A DNA stretch of 43,323 nt, from positions 1 to 43,323 of the forward strand of contig CAZOLZ010000013.1 of assembly GCA_964580965.1 (NCBI GenBank), written 5' to 3'. Source of the DNA: CAIUKX01 sp964580965. GTDB lineage: Bacteria > Bacteroidota > Bacteroidia > Flavobacteriales_D > Crocinitomicaceae. The notes beneath the pieces are model-generated. The model had not been told where the DNA came from, searched no databases, and saw only the letters and a list, made by a program, of their open reading frames with translations. Made by a program: the position numbers and the translations under genes. Every line of letters starts with the position of its first letter. Position 1 is the stretch's first letter. Positions 22,821-31,857 of this stretch are shown here, one piece after another.

Positions 22821-24050
22821 GTGGTTAAAATAAAACCTTTTAAAGCTTTGAGGCCAGTTAGGGACAAAGTTCATCTTGTTGCTACAAGACCATTTTACTC
22901 TTATAAAAAAAATGTATTAAAGGCTAAATTGGAGGACAATCCTTTTACTTTTTTAAGAATTATTAATCCTGAGTTTAATAGTGAATATAAAACAAAACCA
23001 AATTCGCTAGAAAGGTTTGAATTAGTTAAACTTAGGTACAATGAATTTATTAATAAGGGGGTTCTTATTCAAGATAAAACACCAAAGTTTTATGTTTACA
23101 GACAAACTAAAGGTAGTAAGGTATACACAGGTTTAATTGGAGGAGCTAGCGTATCTGATTATGAAAATGATATTATCAAAAAGCATGAGGCGACTTTAAC
23201 TTCAAGAGAACAAATGTTTACAGACTATCTTGATGTTGTTGGATATAACGCTGAACCTGTTTTGTTGTCTTATACCTCTACTGATGATATAAAAAAAATA
23301 ATTGCAAAAATAACCATAGAAAGACCGGAGTATGAGTTTACGACAACAGATCAAGTAAAACATGAGTTGTGGTTAACAGATGAAAAAGAAGTGAAATTGA
23401 TTGAAGACTACTTTAAAGCAGTACCTTCAATCTATATTGCAGATGGTCATCATCGGTCATCATCGTCAGCATTATTATCAAAAAGTCGAGTTTCTAAAAT
23501 ACCTGATTCAAATAAGGATTTTTTTCTTGCTTATTTAATTGATGAAGATGACCTTACTATATTTGAATTTAATCGATTGGTTAAAAATTTAAATGGCTTA
23601 ACAAAAGAAGAGTTTTTGGATAAGATTTCTTCTTTTTTTACAATTTCAAAAATAGAAAATGCTCAAAAACCTACAGAAAATCATTCGATGACAGTTTGTA
23701 TTGAAGGAGATTGGTATTTATTTAGATTTAAAGAAGAAATAATAGACTATAGCAACCCTGTTAAATCATTGGATGCTGAGTTGCTAACCAATATCATTTT
23801 AACTCCTATATTAGGAATTAAAGATTTAAAAACAGATAAATCAATAGAGTTTATAAGTGGAGTTGAGCCAATTGAAGAAATGGAAGATGCAATTGTTAAA
23901 AAGAAATTTCAAATTGGTTTTGTTCTTTTTCCAGCTACAATGGATCAAGTAAAGGAGGTTGCAGATCATAATTTAATAATGCCACCCAAGTCAACATGGG
24001 TAGAACCAAAGTTACGAAGTGGTCTAACAATTTATAATATTAACGATTAA
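22821..24050 (+). CDS. DUF1015 family protein
   Basis: The 409-residue product starts with GTG at 22821; an in-frame TAG at 22812-22814 excludes anything longer. DUF1015 marks are PFKALRPVRDKV at 6-17 and the strongly conserved YIADGHHRSSSSALL (about 205-219). In the middle is VYRQTKGSKVYTGLIGGASVSDYENDIIKKHEAT. The biochemical role of the family is not established. Its frequent neighbours in Bacteroidota and Firmicutes are serC and serA, exactly as here, which suggests a role linked to serine or phosphoserine metabolism. That link is inference. It is 6 bases after serA and 4 bases before the YggS gene. Confidence 0.88.
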   Translation: MVKIKPFKALRPVRDKVHLVATRPFYSYKKNVLKAKLEDNPFTFLRIINPEFNSEYKTKPNSLERFELVKLRYNEFINKGVLIQDKTPKFYVYRQTKGSKVYTGLIGGASVSDYENDIIKKHEATLTSREQMFTDYLDVVGYNAEPVLLSYTSTDDIKKIIAKITIERPEYEFTTTDQVKHELWLTDEKEVKLIEDYFKAVPSIYIADGHHRSSSSALLSKSRVSKIPDSNKDFFLAYLIDEDDLTIFEFNRLVKNLNGLTKEEFLDKISSFFTISKIENAQKPTENHSMTVCIEGDWYLFRFKEEIIDYSNPVKSLDAELLTNIILTPILGIKDLKTDKSIEFISGVEPIEEMEDAIVKKKFQIGFVLFPATMDQVKEVADHNLIMPPKSTWVEPKLRSGLTIYNIND

Positions 24051-24054
24051 AAAA

Positions 24055-24708
24055 ATGTCAAATTATAAAGAAGTTTTAAATACGATTCCAAATGATGTCT
24101 GTTTAGTAGCGGTATCCAAAACGAAACCAATTGATGCTATTCTTGAAAAATACAATCAAGGTCAACGTATTTTTGGTGAAAATAAAGTACAAGAATTAGT
24201 TGCAAAATATGAAGGTTTACCAAAGGATATTGAGTGGCATTTAATTGGACATCTTCAAACAAATAAGGTTAAGTATATCGCTCCTTTTGTTTCTTTAATT
24301 CATTCTATAGATAGTTTAAAATTATTAAAAGAGGTTAATAAAGAAGCGAAAAAAAATAATAGAGTAATTAATTGTTTATTGCAGTTTCATATTGCTCAAG
24401 AAGAAACAAAATATGGTTTAAACCTCGAGGAAGCAAAATCGTTATTAGAGTCAGAAGAATTTATCCAAATGGAAAATGTTTCTGTGGTTGGGATAATGGG
24501 AATGGCTTCATTTTCGGATGATGAAAATCAAGTAAGGGACGAATTTCGTATTTTAGAAAATACTTTTAGTATTTTAAAAAGTCATTACTTTAAATTCAAT
24601 GACAACTTTAAAGAAATTTCAATGGGAATGAGTGGAGACTATAAAATTGCAATAGAAGAAGGTAGTACAATGATAAGAGTTGGGAGTTTAATTTTTGGAA
24701 ATAGATAA
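24055..24708 (+). CDS. YggS/PLPBP-family pyridoxal phosphate homeostasis protein
   Basis: The 217-residue product has the alanine-racemase-like TIM barrel of PLPBP proteins. The PLP lysine is in VAVSKTKP near residue 23. Family motifs follow: FGENKVQELVAKYE, WHLIGHLQTNKVKY, and the closing SMGMSGDYKIAIEEGSTMIRVGSLIFG, which binds the PLP phosphate. These proteins have no known catalytic activity and manage the free PLP pool. It lies in the serC operon, whose first gene product uses PLP. It starts 4 bases after DUF1015 and ends 2 bases before the peptidase gene. Confidence 0.93.
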   Translation: MSNYKEVLNTIPNDVCLVAVSKTKPIDAILEKYNQGQRIFGENKVQELVAKYEGLPKDIEWHLIGHLQTNKVKYIAPFVSLIHSIDSLKLLKEVNKEAKKNNRVINCLLQFHIAQEETKYGLNLEEAKSLLESEEFIQMENVSVVGIMGMASFSDDENQVRDEFRILENTFSILKSHYFKFNDNFKEISMGMSGDYKIAIEEGSTMIRVGSLIFGNR

Positions 24709-24710
24709 TT

Positions 24711-26708
24711 ATGATAATAATTAAGAAAATAAATGCTATATTATTCGTTTTAAGTTTAATATCTTTTACAATATATGCTCAGGATAATAGTACTGTTTTA
24801 GTAGATCGATTTGCTGATATTCAGATATTAAGATATGAAGTGAAAGATTTTGACAAATTGACATTGAACCAAAAAAAGTTAGTATACTTTTTATCTCAAG
24901 CGGGACTTTCAGGGAGAGATATTATTTACGATCAAAATAATGAATATAATCTTGAAATTCGAAATGCCCTAGATCAGATAGTTTTAAATTTTAAAGGAGA
25001 CAAGACTACTGAAGAATGGAATAAATTTATGATTTATGCTAAACGTGTTTGGTTTTCAAATGGAATTCATCACCATTATGCAATGGATAAAATAATGCCG
25101 ACTTTCACAAAAGAGTATCTAAACTCATTAATAAAAAATTTATCAGAGGTACAACTTTCAGATGATGCAATTGAAGCTATTTTTTCAGAAAATGTTGCAA
25201 TAAAACGAAAAGTTAAAGATGCTAATAAAGATATGGTTGTAGCTTCAGCTAATAATTTTTACGGAGATGGTGTTACTCAAAAAATGGCAGAGGAATTTTA
25301 TGCAAAAAAATCAATAAAGGGAGATGAACATCCAATTGAACTAGGGTTAAATTCCACCCTTACTTTAGAGAAAGGTAAATTAGTTGAAAAAGTTTGGAAA
25401 TCTAATGGTAAATATGGAAAGGCTATAGATCAAATTATTTTTTGGTTAGAAAAAGCTGTCTTAGTTGGAGAAAATGAACAACAACAAACAGCATTGCTTA
25501 AACTTATCGAATTTTACAAGACAGGAGACTTACATTTATGGGATGATTATGCAATCCTGTGGGCTTCATCTACTAAAGGCGATATTGATTGGATTAATGG
25601 ATTTATTGAAGTTTATGGTGATGCTTTAGGAAGAAAAGGTTCTTATGAAAGTATTGTTCAGATAACTGATTTTGAGGCTTCAAATCAAATGAAAGTACTT
25701 GCTGAAAATGCACAATGGTTTGAAGATAACTCATCGATTTTAGCTGAACATAAAAAGAAAAATGTGAAAGGTGTCAGTTATAAAGTTGTTCAAGTTGCAA
25801 GTGAATCTGGAGACGCTTCACCTTCAACACCAATTGGTGTGAATTTACCAAATAACAATTGGATTAGAGAAGAACACGGTTCAAAATCTGTTAGTTTAGG
25901 AAATTTAATTGCAGCATACGCAAAGGCTGGAGGTAATGATATTTTAGAAGAATTTGCTAATGACAAAGAAGAAATTGAAAGAGCAAAGAAATATGCAGGC
26001 AAAGGTTCAAAAATGCATACTGCTTTACATGAAGTAATCGGTCATGCTTCTGGTCAAATTAATAAAGGTGTGGGTCAACCTGCTGAGACTTTAAAAAATT
26101 ATGCAAGTACATTAGAAGAGGCAAGAGCGGATTTAGTTGGACTTTATTTTATTATGGATCAAAAATTAATTGATTTAGGTTTAGTTCTTTCAAAAGAAGT
26201 AGGCATGGCTGAATATGATGGATATATTCGTAATGGTTTAATGACACAACTACAACGATTAGATCTCGGAAAGAATGTTGAAGAAGAGCATATGCAAAAT
26301 AGACAATTGGTTTCTTCATGGGTTTTTGAAAAAGGACAAGAAGAAGGTGTTATTTTGAAAGTTGTAAGAAACGGAAAGACTTTTTATGATATTCAAGATT
26401 ATATAAAATTAAGAGACTTGTTTGGTGAATTATTAAGAGAGATTCAACGAATTACATCTGAAGGAGATTACCAAGCAGGAAAAGATTTAGTTGAAATTTA
26501 TGGTGTTAAGGTAAATCAAGAAATTCATAAAGAAGTACTAGATAGAGTTAGTAATTTTAATTTAGCTCCTTATAATGGATTTGTGAACCCTACTTTCGAT
26601 GTAATCCATGATGAAAGTAAAGAAATCATTGATGTTAAATTAGAGAATAATCAAGATTTTGTAGAACAGATGTTATATTATGCTAAGATGTATCATTTTT
26701 TAGATTAA
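24711..26708 (+). CDS. Dipeptidyl peptidase III (M49 family)
   Basis: A 665-residue zinc exopeptidase that removes dipeptides from the N-terminus of short peptides. The zinc site is HEVIGH at 440-445 (HExxGH, the M49 hallmark) with EEARAD at 469-474 supplying the third ligand, the short spacing seen in Bacteroides-type DPP III. The N-terminus is hydrophobic (IIIKKINAILFVLSLISFTIYAQ), a probable signal peptide, so the enzyme would be periplasmic. The GxNLPNxxWIREEHGSKSVSLGN segment near 373-397 is another family mark. It is placed 2 bases after the YggS gene and 18 before asnB. Confidence 0.92.
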   Translation: MIIIKKINAILFVLSLISFTIYAQDNSTVLVDRFADIQILRYEVKDFDKLTLNQKKLVYFLSQAGLSGRDIIYDQNNEYNLEIRNALDQIVLNFKGDKTTEEWNKFMIYAKRVWFSNGIHHHYAMDKIMPTFTKEYLNSLIKNLSEVQLSDDAIEAIFSENVAIKRKVKDANKDMVVASANNFYGDGVTQKMAEEFYAKKSIKGDEHPIELGLNSTLTLEKGKLVEKVWKSNGKYGKAIDQIIFWLEKAVLVGENEQQQTALLKLIEFYKTGDLHLWDDYAILWASSTKGDIDWINGFIEVYGDALGRKGSYESIVQITDFEASNQMKVLAENAQWFEDNSSILAEHKKKNVKGVSYKVVQVASESGDASPSTPIGVNLPNNNWIREEHGSKSVSLGNLIAAYAKAGGNDILEEFANDKEEIERAKKYAGKGSKMHTALHEVIGHASGQINKGVGQPAETLKNYASTLEEARADLVGLYFIMDQKLIDLGLVLSKEVGMAEYDGYIRNGLMTQLQRLDLGKNVEEEHMQNRQLVSSWVFEKGQEEGVILKVVRNGKTFYDIQDYIKLRDLFGELLREIQRITSEGDYQAGKDLVEIYGVKVNQEIHKEVLDRVSNFNLAPYNGFVNPTFDVIHDESKEIIDVKLENNQDFVEQMLYYAKMYHFLD

Positions 26709-26726
26709 TTCTGCAATTTAAAATTT

Positions 26727-28631
26727 ATGTGCGGAATAGCAGGTTTTATTGATTGGTCGAAAAAAACTTCAATATTAGAGTTGAAAGAAATGACCAATGT
26801 TCTTCATCACAGAGGCCCAGATGGTGGTGGTGAAGACTTGTTTAAAAATGAAGATTATCTGATTGGTTTTGGTCATAGAAGATTGGCAATTATTGATGTT
26901 TCTGATAATGCTAATCAGCCAATGAGCTACAAGGATTACTCGATTGTTTTTAATGGAGAGATTTATAATTACAAAGAAGTCAAAACTGAATTAGTTGGTT
27001 TAGGACATTCTTTTGTGACTGGTTCTGATACAGAAATGATTTTGCATGCATATGAACAATGGGGTGAAGAATGTCTTCATAAGTTTATTGGTATGTTTGC
27101 TATTGTGATTTTAAATCAAGTTGAACAGAATATTTTTATAGCGAGAGATAGAGCAGGAGTAAAGCCATTATTTTATTATTTAAAAGGAGATTTATTCTTG
27201 TTTGCCTCTGAGTTAAAATCATTTCATAAACATTCGGGATTTCAGAAAGAATTAGATTTACAATCTGTTGCTTCATTTATGCAGTATGGAAATGTTCCAT
27301 CATCAGAATGTATTTTTAAGAATACTCATAAACTAAAACCTGGTAACTTCTTATCTATTGATTTAAAAAATAAAAAATTCAAATCAAAAGAGTATTGGAA
27401 TGTATACGATCACTATAATAAACCAAAATCAACTTTATCTTTTGAGGAAGCAAAAATTGAAACTGAAAAGATTATTACCTCTGCTGTTAATTACAGAATG
27501 ATAGCTGATGTTCCAGTAGGTGTTTTCTTGAGTGGTGGATATGATAGTGCTACTGTTACGACATTGCTTCAAAAAGATAGAACTGAAAAAATCAAAACGT
27601 TTACTATTGGAGTTCCTGATATTGGATTAAATGAAGCACCATTTGCAAAGGATGTTGCAAACTTTTTAGGAACTGACCATACAGAACTATATTTTACTCA
27701 GAGGGAAGCAATAGATTTAATACCTGATTTATCGTTTTATTATGATGAGCCTTTTGCAGATAGTAGTGCTTTACCTACTACTTTAGTGAGTAAAATGGCA
27801 AGGGAATCAGTTACAGTAGCTTTGAGCGCTGATGCTGGTGATGAGGTGTTTGCTGGTTATAATCGTTATGATTATTTGGAGCGTTTTGGTAACAAAATTC
27901 AATCTTTACCAAAGTTTGCTAGAAATTTTGCTTACACTGGAATGAATATGTTACCTTCAGATAAAATTCCTTTTTTCAAGCATAAATATAATTTTCACAA
28001 TCGCTATGAAAAATTAAAACAACTTCTAAGAGATCCATCTTCGGAACGTATAATGTTGAGTTTAAGTCAACAGTTTTCAGATAGTCAAATTCAAAATTTA
28101 TTTCTGTTTGATGTTCTTAAAAGAGAAAATGCATATACTTCAAAAGAGTTGAAAGATCAGTTTTACTCTCCATTATCTTATATGATGGCAATTGATTATC
28201 AGACTTATTTAGTAGATGATATTCTTCAGAAAGTTGATAGAGCAACAATGACTTTGAGTTTGGAGGGTAGAGAACCATTGTTAGATCACCGTATTTTAGA
28301 ATGGGCAGCAACTTTACCAAATGAATACAAATATTATCAAGGTCAAAAGAAGTATATTTTAAAAGAGATAGTTCATCAATATATCCCAAAAGAATTGATG
28401 AGTAGGCCTAAAATGGGGTTTGCTATTCCTATTGCCGATTGGATGCAAAATGAATTAAAAGATTTTGTTGAAACTTACATTAATGAAACTGTAATAGTTT
28501 CTCAAGGAATTTTTAATTGGAATTATGTAAAAAAAATAAAAGACGATTTTTATTCTGGGAAAAAAGAATTTGATGTAAAACTGTGGTATTTGTTAATGTT
28601 TCAAACTTGGTACGATAGATGGATGAGATGA
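26727..28631 (+). CDS. asnB: Asparagine synthase (glutamine-hydrolysing)
   Basis: The 634-residue, two-domain protein begins MCGIAGF, so Cys2 is free to act as the glutaminase nucleophile after Met removal. The glutaminase domain (1-210) contains HHRGPDGGGEDLF, RRLAIIDVSDNANQP and VFNGEIYNY. The synthetase domain has the PP-loop SGGYDS at 269-274 and SLEGREPLLDHRILEW. The enzyme makes asparagine from aspartate with ATP and glutamine. In sugar-polymer clusters, as here before a glycosyltransferase and galE, AsnB homologues of this type often amidate other carboxylates, so polymer modification is an alternative. Its stop overlaps the next gene in an ATGA. Confidence 0.9.
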   Translation: MCGIAGFIDWSKKTSILELKEMTNVLHHRGPDGGGEDLFKNEDYLIGFGHRRLAIIDVSDNANQPMSYKDYSIVFNGEIYNYKEVKTELVGLGHSFVTGSDTEMILHAYEQWGEECLHKFIGMFAIVILNQVEQNIFIARDRAGVKPLFYYLKGDLFLFASELKSFHKHSGFQKELDLQSVASFMQYGNVPSSECIFKNTHKLKPGNFLSIDLKNKKFKSKEYWNVYDHYNKPKSTLSFEEAKIETEKIITSAVNYRMIADVPVGVFLSGGYDSATVTTLLQKDRTEKIKTFTIGVPDIGLNEAPFAKDVANFLGTDHTELYFTQREAIDLIPDLSFYYDEPFADSSALPTTLVSKMARESVTVALSADAGDEVFAGYNRYDYLERFGNKIQSLPKFARNFAYTGMNMLPSDKIPFFKHKYNFHNRYEKLKQLLRDPSSERIMLSLSQQFSDSQIQNLFLFDVLKRENAYTSKELKDQFYSPLSYMMAIDYQTYLVDDILQKVDRATMTLSLEGREPLLDHRILEWAATLPNEYKYYQGQKKYILKEIVHQYIPKELMSRPKMGFAIPIADWMQNELKDFVETYINETVIVSQGIFNWNYVKKIKDDFYSGKKEFDVKLWYLLMFQTWYDRWMR

Positions 28632-29857
28632 AAAAAATAAATGTACTATACTTGTCTTATGATGGTATGACTGATCCTCTTGGTCAATCTCAAGTTTTAC
28701 CTTATTTATTTGGTTTAACAAAAAAAGGTTATAATTTTCACATTATAAGTTTCGAAAAACAGGAAAGGGTATTACAATTCAAGCATCATATCCAACAATT
28801 GTGTAATGAAAATAATGTGGTTTGGCATCCTTTAAAATATTCTCAAAAATCACCTTTAGTAACAACAGTTTATGATGTTACAGCAATGAAACGAAAAGCA
28901 ATTAAATTACAAAAAGAATTTAATTTTAAGATTGTTCATTGTCGCAGTTATATTTCAGCTCTGGTTGGAGTTTATATGAAGAAAAGATTTCATACAAAAT
29001 TTGTTTTTGACATGAGAGGGTTTTGGGCAGATGAACGAGTAGATGGAGGGTTATGGGACTTAGAGAATCCAATTTATAGTATCGTTTATAAATATTTTAA
29101 ACGTAAAGAGTTAATTTATTTTAAGGAGGCTGATTACACAATTTCATTAACACATAATGGTAAAAGAGAAATTGAATCATGGAAAGAATTTGGAGGAAAT
29201 ACTCCAAAAATTCAAGTGATTCCTTGTTGTGTAGATTTAGATTTATTTAATCCTGATAAAATTGATTTAAATGAGGTCTTAAGTTTAAAAAAAGATTTAA
29301 ATATTGATTCGACACAAAAAGTATTAGGTTATGTCGGTTCAATAGGAACTTGGTATATGCTCTCTGAAATGTTAGATTATTTTAAGGTTTTTTTAACTAA
29401 AAATGAAAATTCAATTTTTCTTTTTGTTACAGGAGAAAAACCTCAAAATATATTAGAAGAAGCTCAACAAAAAGGGATTTCAGAAAATAACATAAGAATA
29501 ACTTCTTGTCTTCATAAACAAGTTCCAACTTACATATCAATTTTTTCTGAATCAATTTTTTTTATTCGTCCAACATTTTCTAAAAAGGCATCTTCTCCAA
29601 CAAAACAAGGTGAGATAATGGCTATGGGAATGCCACTAGTTTGTAATTCTGGAGTAGGTGATACGGATGAAGTTGTAATGAAGTACAAAGCAGGTGGAGT
29701 CATAAATCATTTTGAAAATGAGTCATATAAAGCTTTGTTAGAAAATCAATTAGATTTTAATAAAGAAGAAATGCAAAAAGGTGCTAAAGAATTTTATAGT
29801 TTAGCAAATGGAATTCAAAAATATTTAGAAGTCTATCAATCTATTTTGACAAATTAA
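28628..29857 (+). CDS. Glycosyltransferase family 4 protein
   Basis: The product is 409 residues, taking the ATG at 28628, which overlaps the asnB stop as ATGA. An ATG at 28619 would add three residues. The GT-B fold is shown by the opening NVLYLSYDGMTDPLGQSQVLPYLFGLTKKGYNFHIISFEK, an acceptor-domain stretch IVHCRSYISALVG, VIPCCVDLDLFNP before the donor domain, GYVGSIGTWYMLSEML, and the closing RPTFSKKASSPTKQGEIMAMGMPLVC, where the donor-binding Glu of the family lies. It would transfer a sugar from an NDP-sugar to a growing polymer. Donor and acceptor cannot be told. Confidence 0.88.
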   Translation: MKKINVLYLSYDGMTDPLGQSQVLPYLFGLTKKGYNFHIISFEKQERVLQFKHHIQQLCNENNVVWHPLKYSQKSPLVTTVYDVTAMKRKAIKLQKEFNFKIVHCRSYISALVGVYMKKRFHTKFVFDMRGFWADERVDGGLWDLENPIYSIVYKYFKRKELIYFKEADYTISLTHNGKREIESWKEFGGNTPKIQVIPCCVDLDLFNPDKIDLNEVLSLKKDLNIDSTQKVLGYVGSIGTWYMLSEMLDYFKVFLTKNENSIFLFVTGEKPQNILEEAQQKGISENNIRITSCLHKQVPTYISIFSESIFFIRPTFSKKASSPTKQGEIMAMGMPLVCNSGVGDTDEVVMKYKAGGVINHFENESYKALLENQLDFNKEEMQKGAKEFYSLANGIQKYLEVYQSILTN

Positions 29858-29861
29858 TAAA

Positions 29862-30884
29862 ATGAAAGAAACTGTTATAGTTACAGGTGGAGCAGGTTAT
29901 ATAGGTTCACATACAATAATTGAATTAATTGAAAAAACTGATTATAATGTTGTTTCAATTGATAACTTTTCTAATTCAGATCAATTAACTTTTAATAGAA
30001 TCAAAGATGTTACAGGTGTAGAAGTTAAAAACTATAACATTGATTTATGTAATAGAGAATCTTTATTCAATGCTGTAAAGGAATTCAATATTATTGGAGT
30101 CATTCATTTTGCAGCTTTTAAATCTGTTCCAGATTCAGTAGAAAACCCCATGAAATATTATAAAAATAATATAGACTCATTATTGAATGTATTGGGGTTT
30201 TGTGTAGAAAAAAAGATTTTAAATTTTATTTTTTCTTCTTCTTGTTCTGTTTATGGAAACATAAATATCCTACCTGTAAAAGAGGATACTCCATTCAATA
30301 AAGCAGAATCACCTTATGCATTTACGAAACAAATTGGAGAAAGAATTTTAGAAGATTTTTCTATTTCAAATCCTGAAATTAAAACAACTTCATTACGCTA
30401 TTTTAATCCAGTAGGAGCTCATATTTCAGGTAAAATAGGTGAGTCTCCCATCAATCCACCGACAAGTTTGATTCCAATTATTACACAAACTGCAATTGGT
30501 ATTAGAGAAAAAATGTTTGTTCATGGTACAGATTACGAAACTAGAGATGGTTCTTGTATTCGTGATTATATTCATGTATCAGATATTGCAAAAGCACATA
30601 TTAAAGCTCTAGATTATTTAATTCACAAAAAGAATAAAACGATTAATTCTATTTTTAATTTAGGAACTGGTAATGGTATAACTGTAATTGAAGCAATTGA
30701 TGCTTTTAAAAGAACTACTAATATGCCTTTGAATGTTGAGTTTGGTCCAAGAAGAGATGGAGATGTTGAAGCTATTTATTCAGAAACTACACGATCATAT
30801 ACTGAGTTAAATTGGGAACCAGAAGTAGACTTAGAAACGATGATGGATTCTGCTTGGAAATGGCAACAAAAAATTCGGGATTAA
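29862..30884 (+). CDS. galE: UDP-glucose 4-epimerase
   Basis: The 340-residue extended SDR interconverts UDP-glucose and UDP-galactose with tightly bound NAD+. The cofactor motif TGGAGYIGSH is at 7-16. Catalytic Tyr152 and Lys156 are in SPYAFTK, with Ser in SSSCSVYG. The family-specific LRYFNPVGAH, GTDYETRDGSCIRDYIHV and FNLGTGNGITV are present. Full length and motifs are normal. It is 4 bases after the glycosyltransferase gene and probably supplies its donor sugar. The convergent nitronate-monooxygenase-like gene ends 4 bases away. Confidence 0.95.
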   Translation: MKETVIVTGGAGYIGSHTIIELIEKTDYNVVSIDNFSNSDQLTFNRIKDVTGVEVKNYNIDLCNRESLFNAVKEFNIIGVIHFAAFKSVPDSVENPMKYYKNNIDSLLNVLGFCVEKKILNFIFSSSCSVYGNINILPVKEDTPFNKAESPYAFTKQIGERILEDFSISNPEIKTTSLRYFNPVGAHISGKIGESPINPPTSLIPIITQTAIGIREKMFVHGTDYETRDGSCIRDYIHVSDIAKAHIKALDYLIHKKNKTINSIFNLGTGNGITVIEAIDAFKRTTNMPLNVEFGPRRDGDVEAIYSETTRSYTELNWEPEVDLETMMDSAWKWQQKIRD

Positions 30885-30888
30885 TTTT

Positions 30889-31857
30889 TTAAAACCTTTT
30901 ATATTCTTCAATTAAGTTAGCAACAATTTTATTGACAGGTAAAACTTCTTTAACATACTCTATACTTGGTCCAGCACACCAAACTGATTTATACGTTGCA
31001 CTAAAGGCTGCTTTTTCAAGACTTTTCATCCCTTTATAAAATGTTAGAGCTTTGACCCATTTTTTTAAGCGTTTATTTTTGTTTAAAAAACGTTCTAATA
31101 AATTCTGTTTAGTTCCAATTCTCTCTATGTAAGGTGTTTTAATTACTGTACAAGGTGTACCAGAAAGTTTAGTTGTCATTACAATATCTTTTGCTCCAAA
31201 ATCAACACATGCTTGTTTATAATCTTGAGATACTCTACATTCTTCAGAAGCTATAAAAATACTTCCAATTGAAACACCTTCAGCTCCAAGATTTATTATT
31301 TTTTTGATATCTCGACCTCTACTTACTCCTCCCGCAGAAATAACAGGAATTGAAAGGTTTTGCTTCAGTAAAGGAACTAATTCATCATAGCTTAAATTTC
31401 CAGCATGCCCACCTGCTTCTTTATTAACAGCAATAACAGCATCTGCATTCATTGTTTGAACTTTTAAAGCGTAATTTAAATCTGTCACATCACAAAATAC
31501 CTTAATGCCATTTTGATGTGCTTTTTCAATTATTTTTTTAGGTGAACCAAGAGATGTTATTATAAATCCAACTTTTTCTTCACAACAAACAATCAACTGT
31601 TCCTCCAAATAAAAATTTGATTTATTTGCAATAAGATTAATACCAAATGGTTTACTACTCTTAGATTTTATTTCTTTTATCCCTTGTCTAAGATCGTTTA
31701 TAGATCTAAAGTTTAAAGCGGGTATAGCACCTGTTATACCTGAATTCAATGCTGCAATAATCATTTCTGTATTTGAAACTAAAAACATTGGAGCCAATAT
31801 TACAGGGAAATCAATATTCAATAACTCTGTAATTCTATTTTTTATTATTGATTGCAT
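30889..31857 (-). CDS. FMN-dependent nitronate monooxygenase / NPD-family oxidoreductase
   Basis: A 322-residue TIM-barrel flavoprotein of the 2-nitropropane dioxygenase (NPD) group. Motifs are FPVILAPMFLVSN (about 16-28), GAIPALNFRS, FGINLIAN, GFIITSLGSP and ADAVIAVNKEAGGHAG, where the catalytic-type His is in GGHAG. The FMN phosphate site is PVISAGGVSRGRDIKKIINLGAEGVSIGSIFI. Members act as nitronate monooxygenases, NADH:quinone reductases or enoyl-ACP reductases (FabK). The substrate cannot be fixed here, and the length and lack of a FabK context favour the general NPD type. Its ATG overlaps the stop of the large T9SS gene by one base, so the two are cotranscribed. Confidence 0.85.
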   Translation of the reverse strand: MQSIIKNRITELLNIDFPVILAPMFLVSNTEMIIAALNSGITGAIPALNFRSINDLRQGIKEIKSKSSKPFGINLIANKSNFYLEEQLIVCCEEKVGFIITSLGSPKKIIEKAHQNGIKVFCDVTDLNYALKVQTMNADAVIAVNKEAGGHAGNLSYDELVPLLKQNLSIPVISAGGVSRGRDIKKIINLGAEGVSIGSIFIASEECRVSQDYKQACVDFGAKDIVMTTKLSGTPCTVIKTPYIERIGTKQNLLERFLNKNKRLKKWVKALTFYKGMKSLEKAAFSATYKSVWCAGPSIEYVKEVLPVNKIVANLIEEYKRF